From: JABICX01 sp964528765 | GTDB taxonomy: Archaea > Nanobdellota > Nanobdellia > UBA10117 > JABICX01 | Direction of reading: 5' to 3' | DNA: 6,974 nt | NCBI GenBank assembly: GCA_964528765.1 | Contig: CAZGVA010000045.1 | Location: 1-6,974 of the forward strand | The notes under the pieces: model-generated | Seen by the model: the letters and a program-made list of their open reading frames with translations, nothing else | The model's database searches: none | Told to the model about the DNA's origin: nothing | Made by a program: the position numbers and the translations under genes | In this document: positions 1 through 5,716 of the stretch, one piece after another | Numbering within the stretch: position 1 is the stretch's first letter | How the letters are laid out: every line of letters begins with the position of its first letter

Positions 1-82
1 ATTCAGAAACTCGTTGAATACCTTCAACAGTTCCGGATTTTTTAGTTGAATGGGGAATTCCTGCAGTTCCTATTCGCAACAT
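1..82 (-). CDS. nfo: Deoxyribonuclease IV (AP endonuclease)-like protein, N-terminal fragment
   Basis: Only the first 27 codons lie in the window; the gene continues past the left edge. The reading starts MLRIGTAGIPHSTKK and continues SGTVEGIQRVSE. The RIGTAGIP-S-K pattern followed by a G-I-x-x-V helix resembles the first strand and helix of the xylose-isomerase-like TIM barrel in archaeal endonuclease IV homologues. That family cleaves DNA 5' of abasic sites with a metal cluster in base excision repair, but none of the metal ligands is visible here. The ATG at 82 is chosen because GGAGG (minus strand, 96-92) lies 9 nt upstream. An in-frame TAA occurs further upstream, and a TTG start just after it would lack this spacing. 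The family call rests on a short stretch recalled from memory, so another xylose-isomerase-fold enzyme is possible. Confidence 0.72.
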   Translation of the reverse strand, partial: MLRIGTAGIPHSTKKSGTVEGIQRVSE

Positions 83-89
83 TTCAATT

Positions 90-129
90 GCCCTCCAAAC
101 TACTTGCAAATCGCATTAGCAAATATAAG
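90..129 (-). promoter_or_regulatory. Box A and Shine-Dalgarno of the deoxyribonuclease IV-like gene
   Basis: On the minus strand a TATA-like CTTATATTTGC (129-119) lies about 46 nt before the ATG, and a strong GGAGGGC (96-90) lies 9 nt before it. The spacing predicts a leader of roughly 20 nt that contains the ribosome binding site. This contrasts with the leaderless arrangement of several other genes in the window. Confidence 0.5.
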
Positions 130-180
130 ATGTTTAACATAGAAGTTAATTACATAATTGTATTTAATCCTGCCGTAAAT

Positions 181-266
181 TTTGTATAATGGTTTATTCT
201 AAATATAGCACATTTATCCGAAGCGATCACTGTGTAACGGATAAATTCTATTTAATTGAGGTAAAT
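181..266 (+). promoter_or_regulatory. Promoter and leader of the 94-residue gene, with inverted repeat
   Basis: TATA-like stretches are seen at 184-190 (GTATAAT) and 200-208 (TAAATATAG). A perfect 9-bp inverted repeat, ATTTATCCG at 212-220 and CGGATAAAT at 238-246, is separated by 17 nt. GAGG at 258-261 lies 5 nt before the ATG at 267. If the first TATA is used, transcription would start close to 212 and the repeat would form a hairpin at the 5' end of the mRNA. If the second is used, the repeat would straddle the start site like an operator. The sequence does not decide between these. Confidence 0.4.
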
Positions 267-551
267 ATGGAAACAACACAATACAACTCAATAATATATT
301 ATTTTAAGGATATTAAAAATAAATTTAAATCATTTGGAAAATTTAATGAAAAACAAGAGACTCAAGGCAATATAACACAAAAATATTTAGAATCTGAAAA
401 TAGAACATTAAAAATATATTATCATACTAAAACACAAATTCCAAATAACAGTCAAATTATATCAAATAGAATTACCGTTAAAATAAAAAATTATTTTCCC
501 GGACATACATCAATACTAAAAAAAATAGAACAAATATTAGATGAGTCGTAA
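267..551 (+). CDS. Hypothetical 94-residue basic protein
   Basis: I do not recognise this protein. It is 94 residues long, begins METTQYNSII, is rich in Lys, Asn, Ile and Tyr, and has no signal peptide, membrane segment or cysteine pair. It ends in a predicted amphipathic helix (SILKKIEQILDES). The frame is open 26 codons further upstream to an ATG at 189, but the start at 267 is preferred because GAGG is placed 5 nt before it, and because the longer form would read through the TATA elements and the inverted repeat. It is the only plus-strand gene in the window. Its last 15 bases overlap the 3' end of the Sec61-beta gene on the opposite strand. Coding status is moderately supported by frame length and the ribosome binding site, not by homology. 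Confidence 0.6.
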   Translation: METTQYNSIIYYFKDIKNKFKSFGKFNEKQETQGNITQKYLESENRTLKIYYHTKTQIPNNSQIISNRITVKIKNYFPGHTSILKKIEQILDES

Positions 552-695
552 TCCAATAGATACCAGAGTTACAACAATAACTGCAAAAATAATTATCTTT
601 GGTTCAATCGTAATTCTAGATTTATATTCATCTTCAAAATATCGAACAATTCCACCTTCGGACGATGGCATTCGAACTTTATTTCTTCTTCCCAT
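537..695 (-). CDS. secG: Preprotein translocase subunit Sec61-beta (archaeal SecG type)
   Basis: This 52-residue protein is the small tail-anchored subunit of the archaeal SecYE-beta translocon in the cytoplasmic membrane. It reads MGRRNKVRMPSSEGGIVRYF, then a short charged stretch with TIEP, then one hydrophobic segment (about residues 33-48) and a short GLRLI end. The order of basic N-terminus, MPSS-GG-(I/L)-VRYF, I-P-K and a single C-terminal membrane helix is diagnostic of archaeal Sec61-beta, and the length matches the family. The ATG at 695 has no Shine-Dalgarno, but a box A (CTTAAATAC, 723-715) ends the right distance upstream for a leaderless mRNA. The gene lies 23 nt after the 112-residue unknown gene and converges on the 94-residue plus-strand gene, overlapping it by 15 nt. 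A plus-strand frame at 541-735 is the antisense shadow of this gene. Confidence 0.95.
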   Translation of the reverse strand: MGRRNKVRMPSSEGGIVRYFEDEYKSRITIEPKIIIFAVIVVTLVSIGLRLI

Positions 696-714
696 ATTTT
701 TGGTGCAAAAAAGC

Positions 715-723
715 GTATTTAAG
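715..723 (-). promoter_or_regulatory. Box A promoter of Sec61-beta, overlapping the upstream stop codon
   Basis: The minus strand reads CTTAAATAC. Its TTAAATA begins 27 nt before the ATG at 695, the distance expected between an archaeal TATA box and a transcription start. This predicts a leaderless mRNA. The element contains the TAA stop codon (721-719) of the upstream 112-residue gene, so stop codon and promoter share bases. Confidence 0.55.
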
Positions 724-1057
724 TGTTTTGATTAGAAAAATATTTAACTAATTTTTTAGCAAAGCGATTTGATATCCGATGAACATATATTTTTCCAGGA
801 TCACCCTCTTTTTCAATAAATGTTTCAATTCCACCTTTTCCAATTATTGCTGGATCGATTCTATAAGGTGGTCGTAATAAATAAAGTATATTTTTTTCCA
901 TTCGATTTACGTTTTGTTTTAGTTCGCCAAACGCAGTTACCTTCATCAAAAAATCGACATCATGCACAGCATTCAATAAAATAAATCGTTCTAACTTAGA
1001 TGAAGGTAATTTATGGATAGATACTTTAGATAAAGGTATATAGCGATTAACTGTCAT
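719..1057 (-). CDS. Hypothetical protein between RNase P RNA and Sec61-beta
   Basis: I do not recognise this 112-residue protein. It starts MTVNRYIPLSKVS, is cytoplasmic by composition and is rich in basic and hydrophobic residues. A central stretch, FGELKQNVNRMEKNILYLLR, is followed by PPYRIDPAIIGKGG and a C-terminal KIYVHRISNRFAKKLVKYF. There is no membrane segment and no clear catalytic motif. The open frame extends back to an ATG at 1180, but that extension lies inside the RNase P RNA, so the first start clear of the RNA, 1057, is chosen. Only 9 nt separate this ATG from the predicted RNA 3' end and no Shine-Dalgarno is visible. The start therefore remains uncertain; GTG and ATG codons further in are alternatives. 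Confidence 0.7.
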   Translation of the reverse strand: MTVNRYIPLSKVSIHKLPSSKLERFILLNAVHDVDFLMKVTAFGELKQNVNRMEKNILYLLRPPYRIDPAIIGKGGIETFIEKEGDPGKIYVHRISNRFAKKLVKYFSNQNT

Positions 1058-1066
1058 AATATAAAT

Positions 1067-1342
1067 GATCCCAGACAATAAGCTGCCTTTTGTTATGCGC
1101 CTCTCAGAGAGGACCGCAATCACTGACATTCTACTTAGCGGTACAAAGACCTTGCACGCATCCAGGTTAACATGTTTCACCTAATCGCCGGGAACCTCGG
1201 TTTTACCCTCATAGTATTTATCGACAATAGTGTTTTTCTGTAGCTAACCGAACCGATTAAAGCTCGCTGGACTTTACACGTGGGCAGACTTTCCTGAGCA
1301 ATTCACCGAAATGAATTTCCCTTTATCAGCTTGCCTGGCATC
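1067..1342 (-). ncRNA. rnpB: RNase P RNA, archaeal type
   Basis: This is the catalytic RNA of ribonuclease P, which removes 5' leaders from pre-tRNAs together with archaeal protein subunits not encoded here. On the minus strand the conserved blocks appear in order: CAGGAAAGUC (1297-1288, CR I), CUACAGAAAA, GAGGGUAAAACC, AGGUGAAACAUGU, CCGCUAAGUAGAAUG (CR IV region) and ACAAAAGGCAGCUUAU (CR V). CCAGGCAA (1338-1331) pairs with UUGUCUGG (1078-1071) as P1. CUGCC (1287-1283) pairs with GGCAG (1087-1083) as the core of P4. AAUUCA-UUUCGG-UGAAUU (1317-1300) forms P3. Extending P1 outward sets the ends near 1342 and 1067, about 276 nt, a normal size for archaeal RNase P RNA. Exact ends are inferred from pairing. 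Confidence 0.92.
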
Positions 1343-1360
1343 GTAAATACGCATAAATCA

Positions 1361-1373
1361 GGGTTTTTAAGGG
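1361..1373 (-). promoter_or_regulatory. Box A promoter of the RNase P RNA gene
   Basis: The minus strand reads CCCTTAAAAACCC, with TTAAAAA starting 28 nt before the inferred RNA 5' end at 1342. The preceding ATAACC, which would be the BRE, includes the TAA stop codon of the 191-residue gene (1376-1374), so the promoter directly abuts that gene. No T-run terminator is visible between the two. Confidence 0.6.
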
Positions 1374-1949
1374 TTATGGCGTTACAGTTTCAGTAGAATT
1401 TGGTTTAAATGATTCATATATGGAACCATATCCCATTAAAGACAATGCTGCGCTGTTTTTAACCATTAAAACTTCAAGATCACCTGAATAATAACCTTCA
1501 ATAATCGCTTGATTAAAATCATCGGAAGAATATATACTTGCAAAGGTTTCTGAATCAGTATTAATCTCAATATCAGGTTCAGCAAATACCTCTGTTTTAA
1601 TATCAACATTATTCTCAACAATCTGAATACCAAAAGATTGTGAAATATCTTTTAAATGTATATTAAATTGTGGAGTTATATTTGTTAATGGCACATCATG
1701 TAAATTATATGCTCCGAGCTCATTAATAACCCATGCAACATGCGCTTCATCAATTTCAGTTTCAAGAGGTGGTTTTTCAAGATATACTTTTTCAGCATTG
1801 GGAAAAACAACAAACAAATGCAAATATGTTGCAAAAATTAATACTAACAAACTAAATATTACAATAATATATACAGATAATCGCTTTGCTCGCTTACGTT
1901 TATGATACGTTATAATTTTATGATTGCGCTTTAAACCAATTTTCTTCAT
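1374..1949 (-). CDS. Single-pass membrane protein with extracytoplasmic domain, function unknown
   Basis: The 191-residue protein starts with a strongly basic cytoplasmic tail (MKKIGLKRNHKIITYHKRKR AKR), followed by one hydrophobic segment at about residues 24-50, so the remaining ~140 residues should face outside. That domain has no cysteines and is rich in Asp, Glu, Asn and Ile. Its second half (EPDIEINTDSETFASI, then IIEGYYSGDLEVL and aliphatic residues) faintly resembles the C-terminal half of SCP2-type sterol-carrier folds. I could not verify this and do not use it as the name. The ATG at 1949 is preceded by TTATAAAT about 21 nt upstream and by no Shine-Dalgarno, suggesting a leaderless or near-leaderless mRNA. 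The gene lies 64 nt downstream of the secreted-protein gene at 2014-3549 and immediately upstream of the RNase P RNA promoter. Confidence 0.8.
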   Translation of the reverse strand: MKKIGLKRNHKIITYHKRKRAKRLSVYIIVIFSLLVLIFATYLHLFVVFPNAEKVYLEKPPLETEIDEAHVAWVINELGAYNLHDVPLTNITPQFNIHLKDISQSFGIQIVENNVDIKTEVFAEPDIEINTDSETFASIYSSDDFNQAIIEGYYSGDLEVLMVKNSAALSLMGYGSIYESFKPNSTETVTP

Positions 1950-2013
1950 AATATAACATATAATTTATAATATATATTATTTACTATATGAATAAAAATA
2001 AATAAAGGAAAGT

Positions 2014-3549
2014 TTACTCAAATCCGAATAAACTACTTAAAAATTTAGTAATTCTTGCCAATAATCCCTGTGTTTCTTCCATTTCTCCAGCTATATCATA
2101 ACAGGCTCCCTTGCTACAGAAATTGGCTTTACATTCATAATTGTTATTGCACGTTTCAATGTCTTCTTTTTGAGTAGATATTACATTACTTAAATCACAA
2201 TATGATGGCACATTATTTTTAATCACTCTCAAACCTGTTGCTAAACAAACGCTATCATAATAACATCCTTGAGAACACGATGGAGTTTCTGATTCAGATA
2301 AATTTTCTTCGATAAGTTCCAATACGTCAACTTCTGCAACATTTTCGTAAGCTGAATTATCAGTTATATGTTCAACACAGTCGTTTTCACAATTAACCTT
2401 TGTTTCGCCAATTTCACAATAATTATTTCCACAGAACGAATCAATTTCTTTTTCCAATCTAAAATTAACAATATCTGCGCCACAAGGTGCGCCAGTTACA
2501 ATCACAATTACATCATTTTCAAGAGTAACTCTTTCTGTTTGAACTAGCTCAACTTCTTTGCCAACAGTATGAATTCCTTTAATATCTTCATATAAAATTC
2601 TTAATGAAACTGGATAATATGGTCCGCAACCACCACCCACTTCAATAGCATAATCTACATCCAAAAGATTACAAAGAACTGCTTCATTATGTGTTGTAGA
2701 ACACGTAGTTGAAATCTTATTTTTATAAATATAATCAAAATCAGTTATCAACGTAATATCCGGTTCACCTGTTTTTTTAGCAATTACTTTATACTTCCAA
2801 TTACCGTAATCTTCTTTTAATCTAAAATCGGTTTCAAACATAGAAAATTCACCATCTGGACCACAGCCACTGCTACCGATTTTTACGTAATTTAACTCAG
2901 TAGGATTTTTCAAATAAGTAAGGCATGTATCTGCACGATAAGGTAAATCAATTGAAACACTAACATATTCGCCTGATTCATATACGGGTTTATCTGTATA
3001 AATTCTATGACTTTTTGATGCATATTCAGTTAATTCAGTTTCTTCTTCATCTTCTGTATCGCCGACAACTTTCAAAACAGCACTACGATCATCGAAAGTA
3101 TCTGCATAAAATATTATGGTTGGTTCTATTTCTGTACCCTCAACCATGGATTTTGCACATTTAGCAACTGTTTCAGTTGTATCACCGACTTTAACCGTTA
3201 CGTCATCTAATGTAATATCAGTAATAGTAACGCTATTTTTACTATCGCCAATTGCATAATAATCTCCGGCATCAATATCAAAATAAACTCTATCTGATTT
3301 AATTTCAGTTACAGTTATCTTCCACCCATCTACATTTTTAGGTGTACCTTCAGTAAAAGTATACGCTGCTCCATTAACCGCTACAACACAGCTATCCTCT
3401 CCAATTAGATCAAGAGTTAGAAGATTACAGCCGTTCAAACTTTTACCTTCTTGCAAAGAAAATTCATAAGCATTTACTGATGAAAAACTCAAAGCAAAAA
3501 GAATTGCTATAGCAAATAATAATAAATTCGTAATTTTCACACTTTTCAT
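2014..3549 (-). CDS. Secreted cysteine-rich surface protein with shared C-terminal tail (copy 1)
   Basis: The 511-residue protein begins MKSVKITNLLLFAIAILFAL and ends its signal peptide at about SSVNA (27). The body is mostly predicted beta strand: an N-terminal domain (~28-175), an acidic linker (DTEDEEETELTE), and further beta-rich domains to ~370 with paired cysteines. CGNNYCEIGE with following C-x-x-x-x-C (373-391) is a motif common in archaeal secreted proteins. The last ~87 residues (C425-E511) are a cysteine-rich domain plus tail, homologous to the neighbour at 3638-5194. The frame is open to an ATG at 3594, but that form would put MFRTFFKPYYILNDI before the signal peptide. The ATG at 3549 gives a clean signal peptide, with TTTAAA (3579-3574) 30 nt upstream. 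Likely exported through Sec and held at the cell surface; substrate or partner unknown. Confidence 0.85.
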   Translation of the reverse strand: MKSVKITNLLLFAIAILFALSFSSVNAYEFSLQEGKSLNGCNLLTLDLIGEDSCVVAVNGAAYTFTEGTPKNVDGWKITVTEIKSDRVYFDIDAGDYYAIGDSKNSVTITDITLDDVTVKVGDTTETVAKCAKSMVEGTEIEPTIIFYADTFDDRSAVLKVVGDTEDEEETELTEYASKSHRIYTDKPVYESGEYVSVSIDLPYRADTCLTYLKNPTELNYVKIGSSGCGPDGEFSMFETDFRLKEDYGNWKYKVIAKKTGEPDITLITDFDYIYKNKISTTCSTTHNEAVLCNLLDVDYAIEVGGGCGPYYPVSLRILYEDIKGIHTVGKEVELVQTERVTLENDVIVIVTGAPCGADIVNFRLEKEIDSFCGNNYCEIGETKVNCENDCVEHITDNSAYENVAEVDVLELIEENLSESETPSCSQGCYYDSVCLATGLRVIKNNVPSYCDLSNVISTQKEDIETCNNNYECKANFCSKGACYDIAGEMEETQGLLARITKFLSSLFGFE

Positions 3550-3573
3550 TATATCGTTAAGTATATAATAAGG

Positions 3574-3579
3574 TTTAAA
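3574..3579 (-). promoter_or_regulatory. Box A of the secreted-protein gene at 2014-3549
   Basis: TTTAAA (followed by CC on the minus strand) begins 30 nt before the preferred ATG at 3549. It would place transcription initiation within a few bases of that codon. This supports the shorter start over the ATG at 3594, which lies upstream of the box. Confidence 0.45.
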
Positions 3580-3593
3580 AAACGTTCTAAACA

Positions 3594-3620
3594 TAGCTTA
3601 CGCTAGTTTTAATTAAATAA
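3594..3620 (-). repeat. Intergenic hairpin repeat, copy a
   Basis: On the minus strand the core reads TTAATTAAAAC followed by TAGC-GTAA-GCTA (3605-3594). The four-base stem is closed by a GTAA (GNRA-class) loop. It lies between the stop codon at 3638 and the box A of the next gene, after a T-rich stretch. Copies b and c at 5259 and 5717 have the same core. Function is unknown; termination, mRNA 3' processing or a protein-binding site are possibilities. Confidence 0.75.
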
Positions 3621-3637
3621 ATAAAATAGAAAAGGGT

Positions 3638-5194
3638 TTATTCAAACCCAAATAAACCACTTAAAAATTTAGTAATTCTTGCTAATAATCCCTGTGTTTC
3701 TTCCATTTCTCCCGCTATATCGTAACAAGCACCATTACTACAGAAATTGGATTTACATTCATAGTTGTTGTTACAAACTTCTTCGTTATCTATTTGTTTT
3801 TCAAAACGATTAGATATATCACAGTAGCCAGGTTTTCCAGAAAAGTCTACGCGAGTCCCTTGAATAACACATTTATCGTTTAGCACACAACCATCATTAC
3901 AAATTACTGGGTATGCTATATCTAGTGGCGGGTATTCCTCATCCGGACTAATTGCTGAACAACTAATTTCGTCACCATCGCATTCACAATTAGCAGGACA
4001 TTCTGCATAATCTATAACAATTACAGGTGTTGGGCAGTCTAGTGCTTGAGTAACAATACATTTGCATCTTCCGATACCAGTATTTACATCAATAATTTCT
4101 GAGCACTGTTGAACTCGTGTTCCATCTGCACAAGTGTAATAAGTTGTACACGTATCATATCCACCAATTCTAAATTCTGTACTCATACTAATTTGAGGCG
4201 TTACTGTAGCTTCATTTTCCAGAGGATTACTAGTCCAATAATTAAAAATTAATCTATAATCACCATTCTTAGCTTGAACCGGCTGGCAAGAAGGTTTATC
4301 AAAATAACTAGTTTGATCCCAAGTATCAATCAAAGTTGTTGCGCCAGGTATAATTTCAATAGCACCGATCTCTTGCATGTTAAGTTCACTATCTGCTATA
4401 GAAACGGTACATGGATTAAGAATCGTTAAATCCTTCCAGATTGGTCGTCCACCAATATCTTGCGTATTTCTTTCACTTAAAGTATATGCATTTTTAACAG
4501 AACTACCAACAATATACCAAATTGAAGTGTCTCCATTATTTTCAACTTTAATTTGAATTGGTTCTTTATAATTATAATATGACTCTAAATCAAATTGTAT
4601 TGGTGCAGTAACATCGATTGTTGGAGCACAATCATCATATGTTAATAAATCGCCACCATTTGAATAATACCATCCTTCTGAACGCGTTCCAATTGCACCA
4701 CATGTTGGTTCACCTTTTGCCGGATCATAACAAAGCACACCCCTACCCGTAATCTGTGGTTGAATGTTTTGTGTTGTATCAAATCCTTGTAAACCTGCAC
4801 AACAACTATTTTGATATGCTGGGCTCACTGCACCCCGTGTATATTTGCCTTCTTCTACGCAAGCAATTATTATCTCATTAATACACGCACCATCTTCACA
4901 TCCATTTGGACATGTGTAAAAATCTGCATATACATAATCACCTTTACAATACTGTTCTACTAAATTATACGCAGTATTATATGTTGGAAGATTTGAGCAA
5001 AAGTCATTAAATGTAGAGATAGTTACACCATCAACTTCGAATCCAGTAGTTTCACCTTTGATATAATAATCTTTACCGCCATCTGAATCCATACATAAAG
5101 CAGTTGTATCAACGGCTACCTCAGAAATAACTGAATTAATGCTAAATAAACTAATCACTACAAACGCAATTAATATTAATTTTATTTTTTTCAT
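3638..5194 (-). CDS. Secreted cysteine-rich multidomain surface protein with shared C-terminal tail (copy 2)
   Basis: The 518-residue protein has a Sec signal peptide (MKKIKLILIAFVVISLFSI..., cleavage near residue 24). Next comes CMDSDGGKDYYIKG (34-47) closed by CPNGCEDGAC (95-104), a module seen repeatedly in DPANN secreted proteins. Then CCAGL (131-135) through GTRSEGWYYSNGG...DDC (169-189). A beta-sandwich region at ~195-345 carries WKDL...C, I-PG, WDQ (292-294) and GDYRLIFNY (311-319), resembling BsuPI-type proteinase-inhibitor domains; this is tentative. Further cysteine clusters (C-TYYTCADGTRVQQC, C-K-C, CPANCECDGDEISC) lead into the C-terminal domain C432-E518 shared with the downstream protein. 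The ATG at 5194 has GTGAT 3 nt upstream and a TATA box at 5232-5225. Likely a cell-surface adhesin or binding protein; no enzymatic motif is visible. Confidence 0.87.
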   Translation of the reverse strand: MKKIKLILIAFVVISLFSINSVISEVAVDTTALCMDSDGGKDYYIKGETTGFEVDGVTISTFNDFCSNLPTYNTAYNLVEQYCKGDYVYADFYTCPNGCEDGACINEIIIACVEEGKYTRGAVSPAYQNSCCAGLQGFDTTQNIQPQITGRGVLCYDPAKGEPTCGAIGTRSEGWYYSNGGDLLTYDDCAPTIDVTAPIQFDLESYYNYKEPIQIKVENNGDTSIWYIVGSSVKNAYTLSERNTQDIGGRPIWKDLTILNPCTVSIADSELNMQEIGAIEIIPGATTLIDTWDQTSYFDKPSCQPVQAKNGDYRLIFNYWTSNPLENEATVTPQISMSTEFRIGGYDTCTTYYTCADGTRVQQCSEIIDVNTGIGRCKCIVTQALDCPTPVIVIDYAECPANCECDGDEISCSAISPDEEYPPLDIAYPVICNDGCVLNDKCVIQGTRVDFSGKPGYCDISNRFEKQIDNEEVCNNNYECKSNFCSNGACYDIAGEMEETQGLLARITKFLSGLFGFE

Positions 5195-5224
5195 TTTATC
5201 ACAAAAGTATTTAGTGAAATAATC

Positions 5225-5234
5225 ATTATAAAGG
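5225..5234 (-). promoter_or_regulatory. Box A of the secreted-protein gene at 3638-5194
   Basis: CCTTTATAAT on the minus strand starts its TTTATAAT 38 nt before the ATG at 5194. This predicts a leader of about 12 nt that could hold the weak GTGAT ribosome-binding match just before the start. Confidence 0.45.
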
Positions 5235-5243
5235 TTAAGATAA

Positions 5244-5261
5244 CTACGAGTTATTTCGTAG
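5244..5261 (-). repeat. Inverted repeat overlapping hairpin repeat copy b
   Basis: CTACGA and TCGTAG (6 bp, perfect) flank a 6-nt loop. The right arm shares three bases with the GNRA hairpin of repeat copy b, so on the minus-strand RNA the two hairpins exclude each other. Copies a and c lack this second hairpin. Confidence 0.5.
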
Positions 5262-5285
5262 CTTACGCTAGTTTTAATTAAAAAA
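5259..5285 (-). repeat. Intergenic hairpin repeat, copy b
   Basis: The minus strand has a T6 run (5285-5280), then AATTAAAAC, then TAGC-GTAA-GCTA (5270-5259). It begins 1 nt after the stop codon of the 130-residue gene. The 27-nt element is nearly identical to copy c. A T6 run directly after a stop codon is also a plausible archaeal transcription terminator. Confidence 0.75.
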
Positions 5286-5678
5286 TTAAATCATATGACG
5301 ATTCCAAGCAGATTTTGCATCACGCAATTCAATGCCTTCGAGATTTAATTCGTGACCGTCAATTTTTTCTTCAGAACGAAGTTCTTCGGAAATTTCTTTT
5401 ACTGCAAACGCCTCTTTACGTAATTCAACTAATAACTCTTTTTCCAGTCGCGCAGCTTTAGCTTCAAGATTACTGGCCATACGATCATTGTTTCTACGAT
5501 ATTCTAAAGCAATTTGTAAATGTAATTTGGTTATCTCACGCTCAGTTTGTGTTTTTGCATTTTCACAAGCAGTTATTAATTTAGCTAAATCCCTACTTCG
5601 TCTCAATGATTTTATCAATAAGGTATCATCTTCAATTGCTTCTTTCCGATACAAACCCAATCTTTCTTTAAATCCCAT
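5286..5678 (-). CDS. Hypothetical charged coiled-coil protein
   Basis: I do not recognise this 130-residue protein. It has no signal peptide, membrane segment or cysteine pattern (one Cys) and is almost entirely predicted helix. Residues ~18-110 are dense in Glu, Lys, Arg and Leu in heptad-like spacing, for example ITKLHLQIALEYRRNNDRMA followed by LEAKAARLEKELLVELRKE, suggesting a cytoplasmic coiled coil. It starts MGFKERLGLYRK at 5678. There is no Shine-Dalgarno, but TTAAATAA (5706-5699) lies 28 nt upstream, consistent with a leaderless mRNA. It is the first gene after the 23S rRNA and is flanked on both sides by copies of the hairpin repeat. Base composition resembles the other protein genes here. 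A structural or scaffolding role is only a guess. Confidence 0.75.
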   Translation of the reverse strand: MGFKERLGLYRKEAIEDDTLLIKSLRRSRDLAKLITACENAKTQTEREITKLHLQIALEYRRNNDRMASNLEAKAARLEKELLVELRKEAFAVKEISEELRSEEKIDGHELNLEGIELRDAKSAWNRHMI

Positions 5679-5698
5679 ATACTTAACAAAACATAATC

Positions 5699-5706
5699 TT
5701 ATTTAA
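5699..5706 (-). promoter_or_regulatory. Box A of the coiled-coil gene
   Basis: TTAAATAA on the minus strand starts 28 nt before the ATG at 5678, fitting a leaderless transcript that begins after the 23S rRNA and after repeat copy c. Confidence 0.5.
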
Positions 5707-5716
5707 TAATTTCTGA

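Noticed and set aside
189..266. Longer start of the plus-strand 94-residue protein at 189
   Set aside because: No ribosome binding site precedes it and the added codons overlap promoter-like elements and the inverted repeat; the ATG at 267 has GAGG 5 nt upstream.
541..735. Plus-strand open frame of 64 codons
   Set aside because: It lies antisense to the clearly recognisable Sec61-beta gene and has no ribosome binding site or promoter of its own.
1058..1180. N-terminal extension of the 112-residue protein to an ATG at 1180
   Set aside because: These 41 codons fall inside the RNase P RNA, including its conserved 3' core, so the open frame there is a by-product of the RNA sequence.
3550..3594. 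Longer start of the 2014-3549 protein at 3594
   Set aside because: It would add 15 residues before a good signal peptide and start upstream of the likely box A; the first T of the start also falls in the repeat.
5488..5706. Plus-strand open frame of 72 codons
   Set aside because: It is antisense to the coiled-coil gene and runs through that gene's promoter; no start signals are visible.
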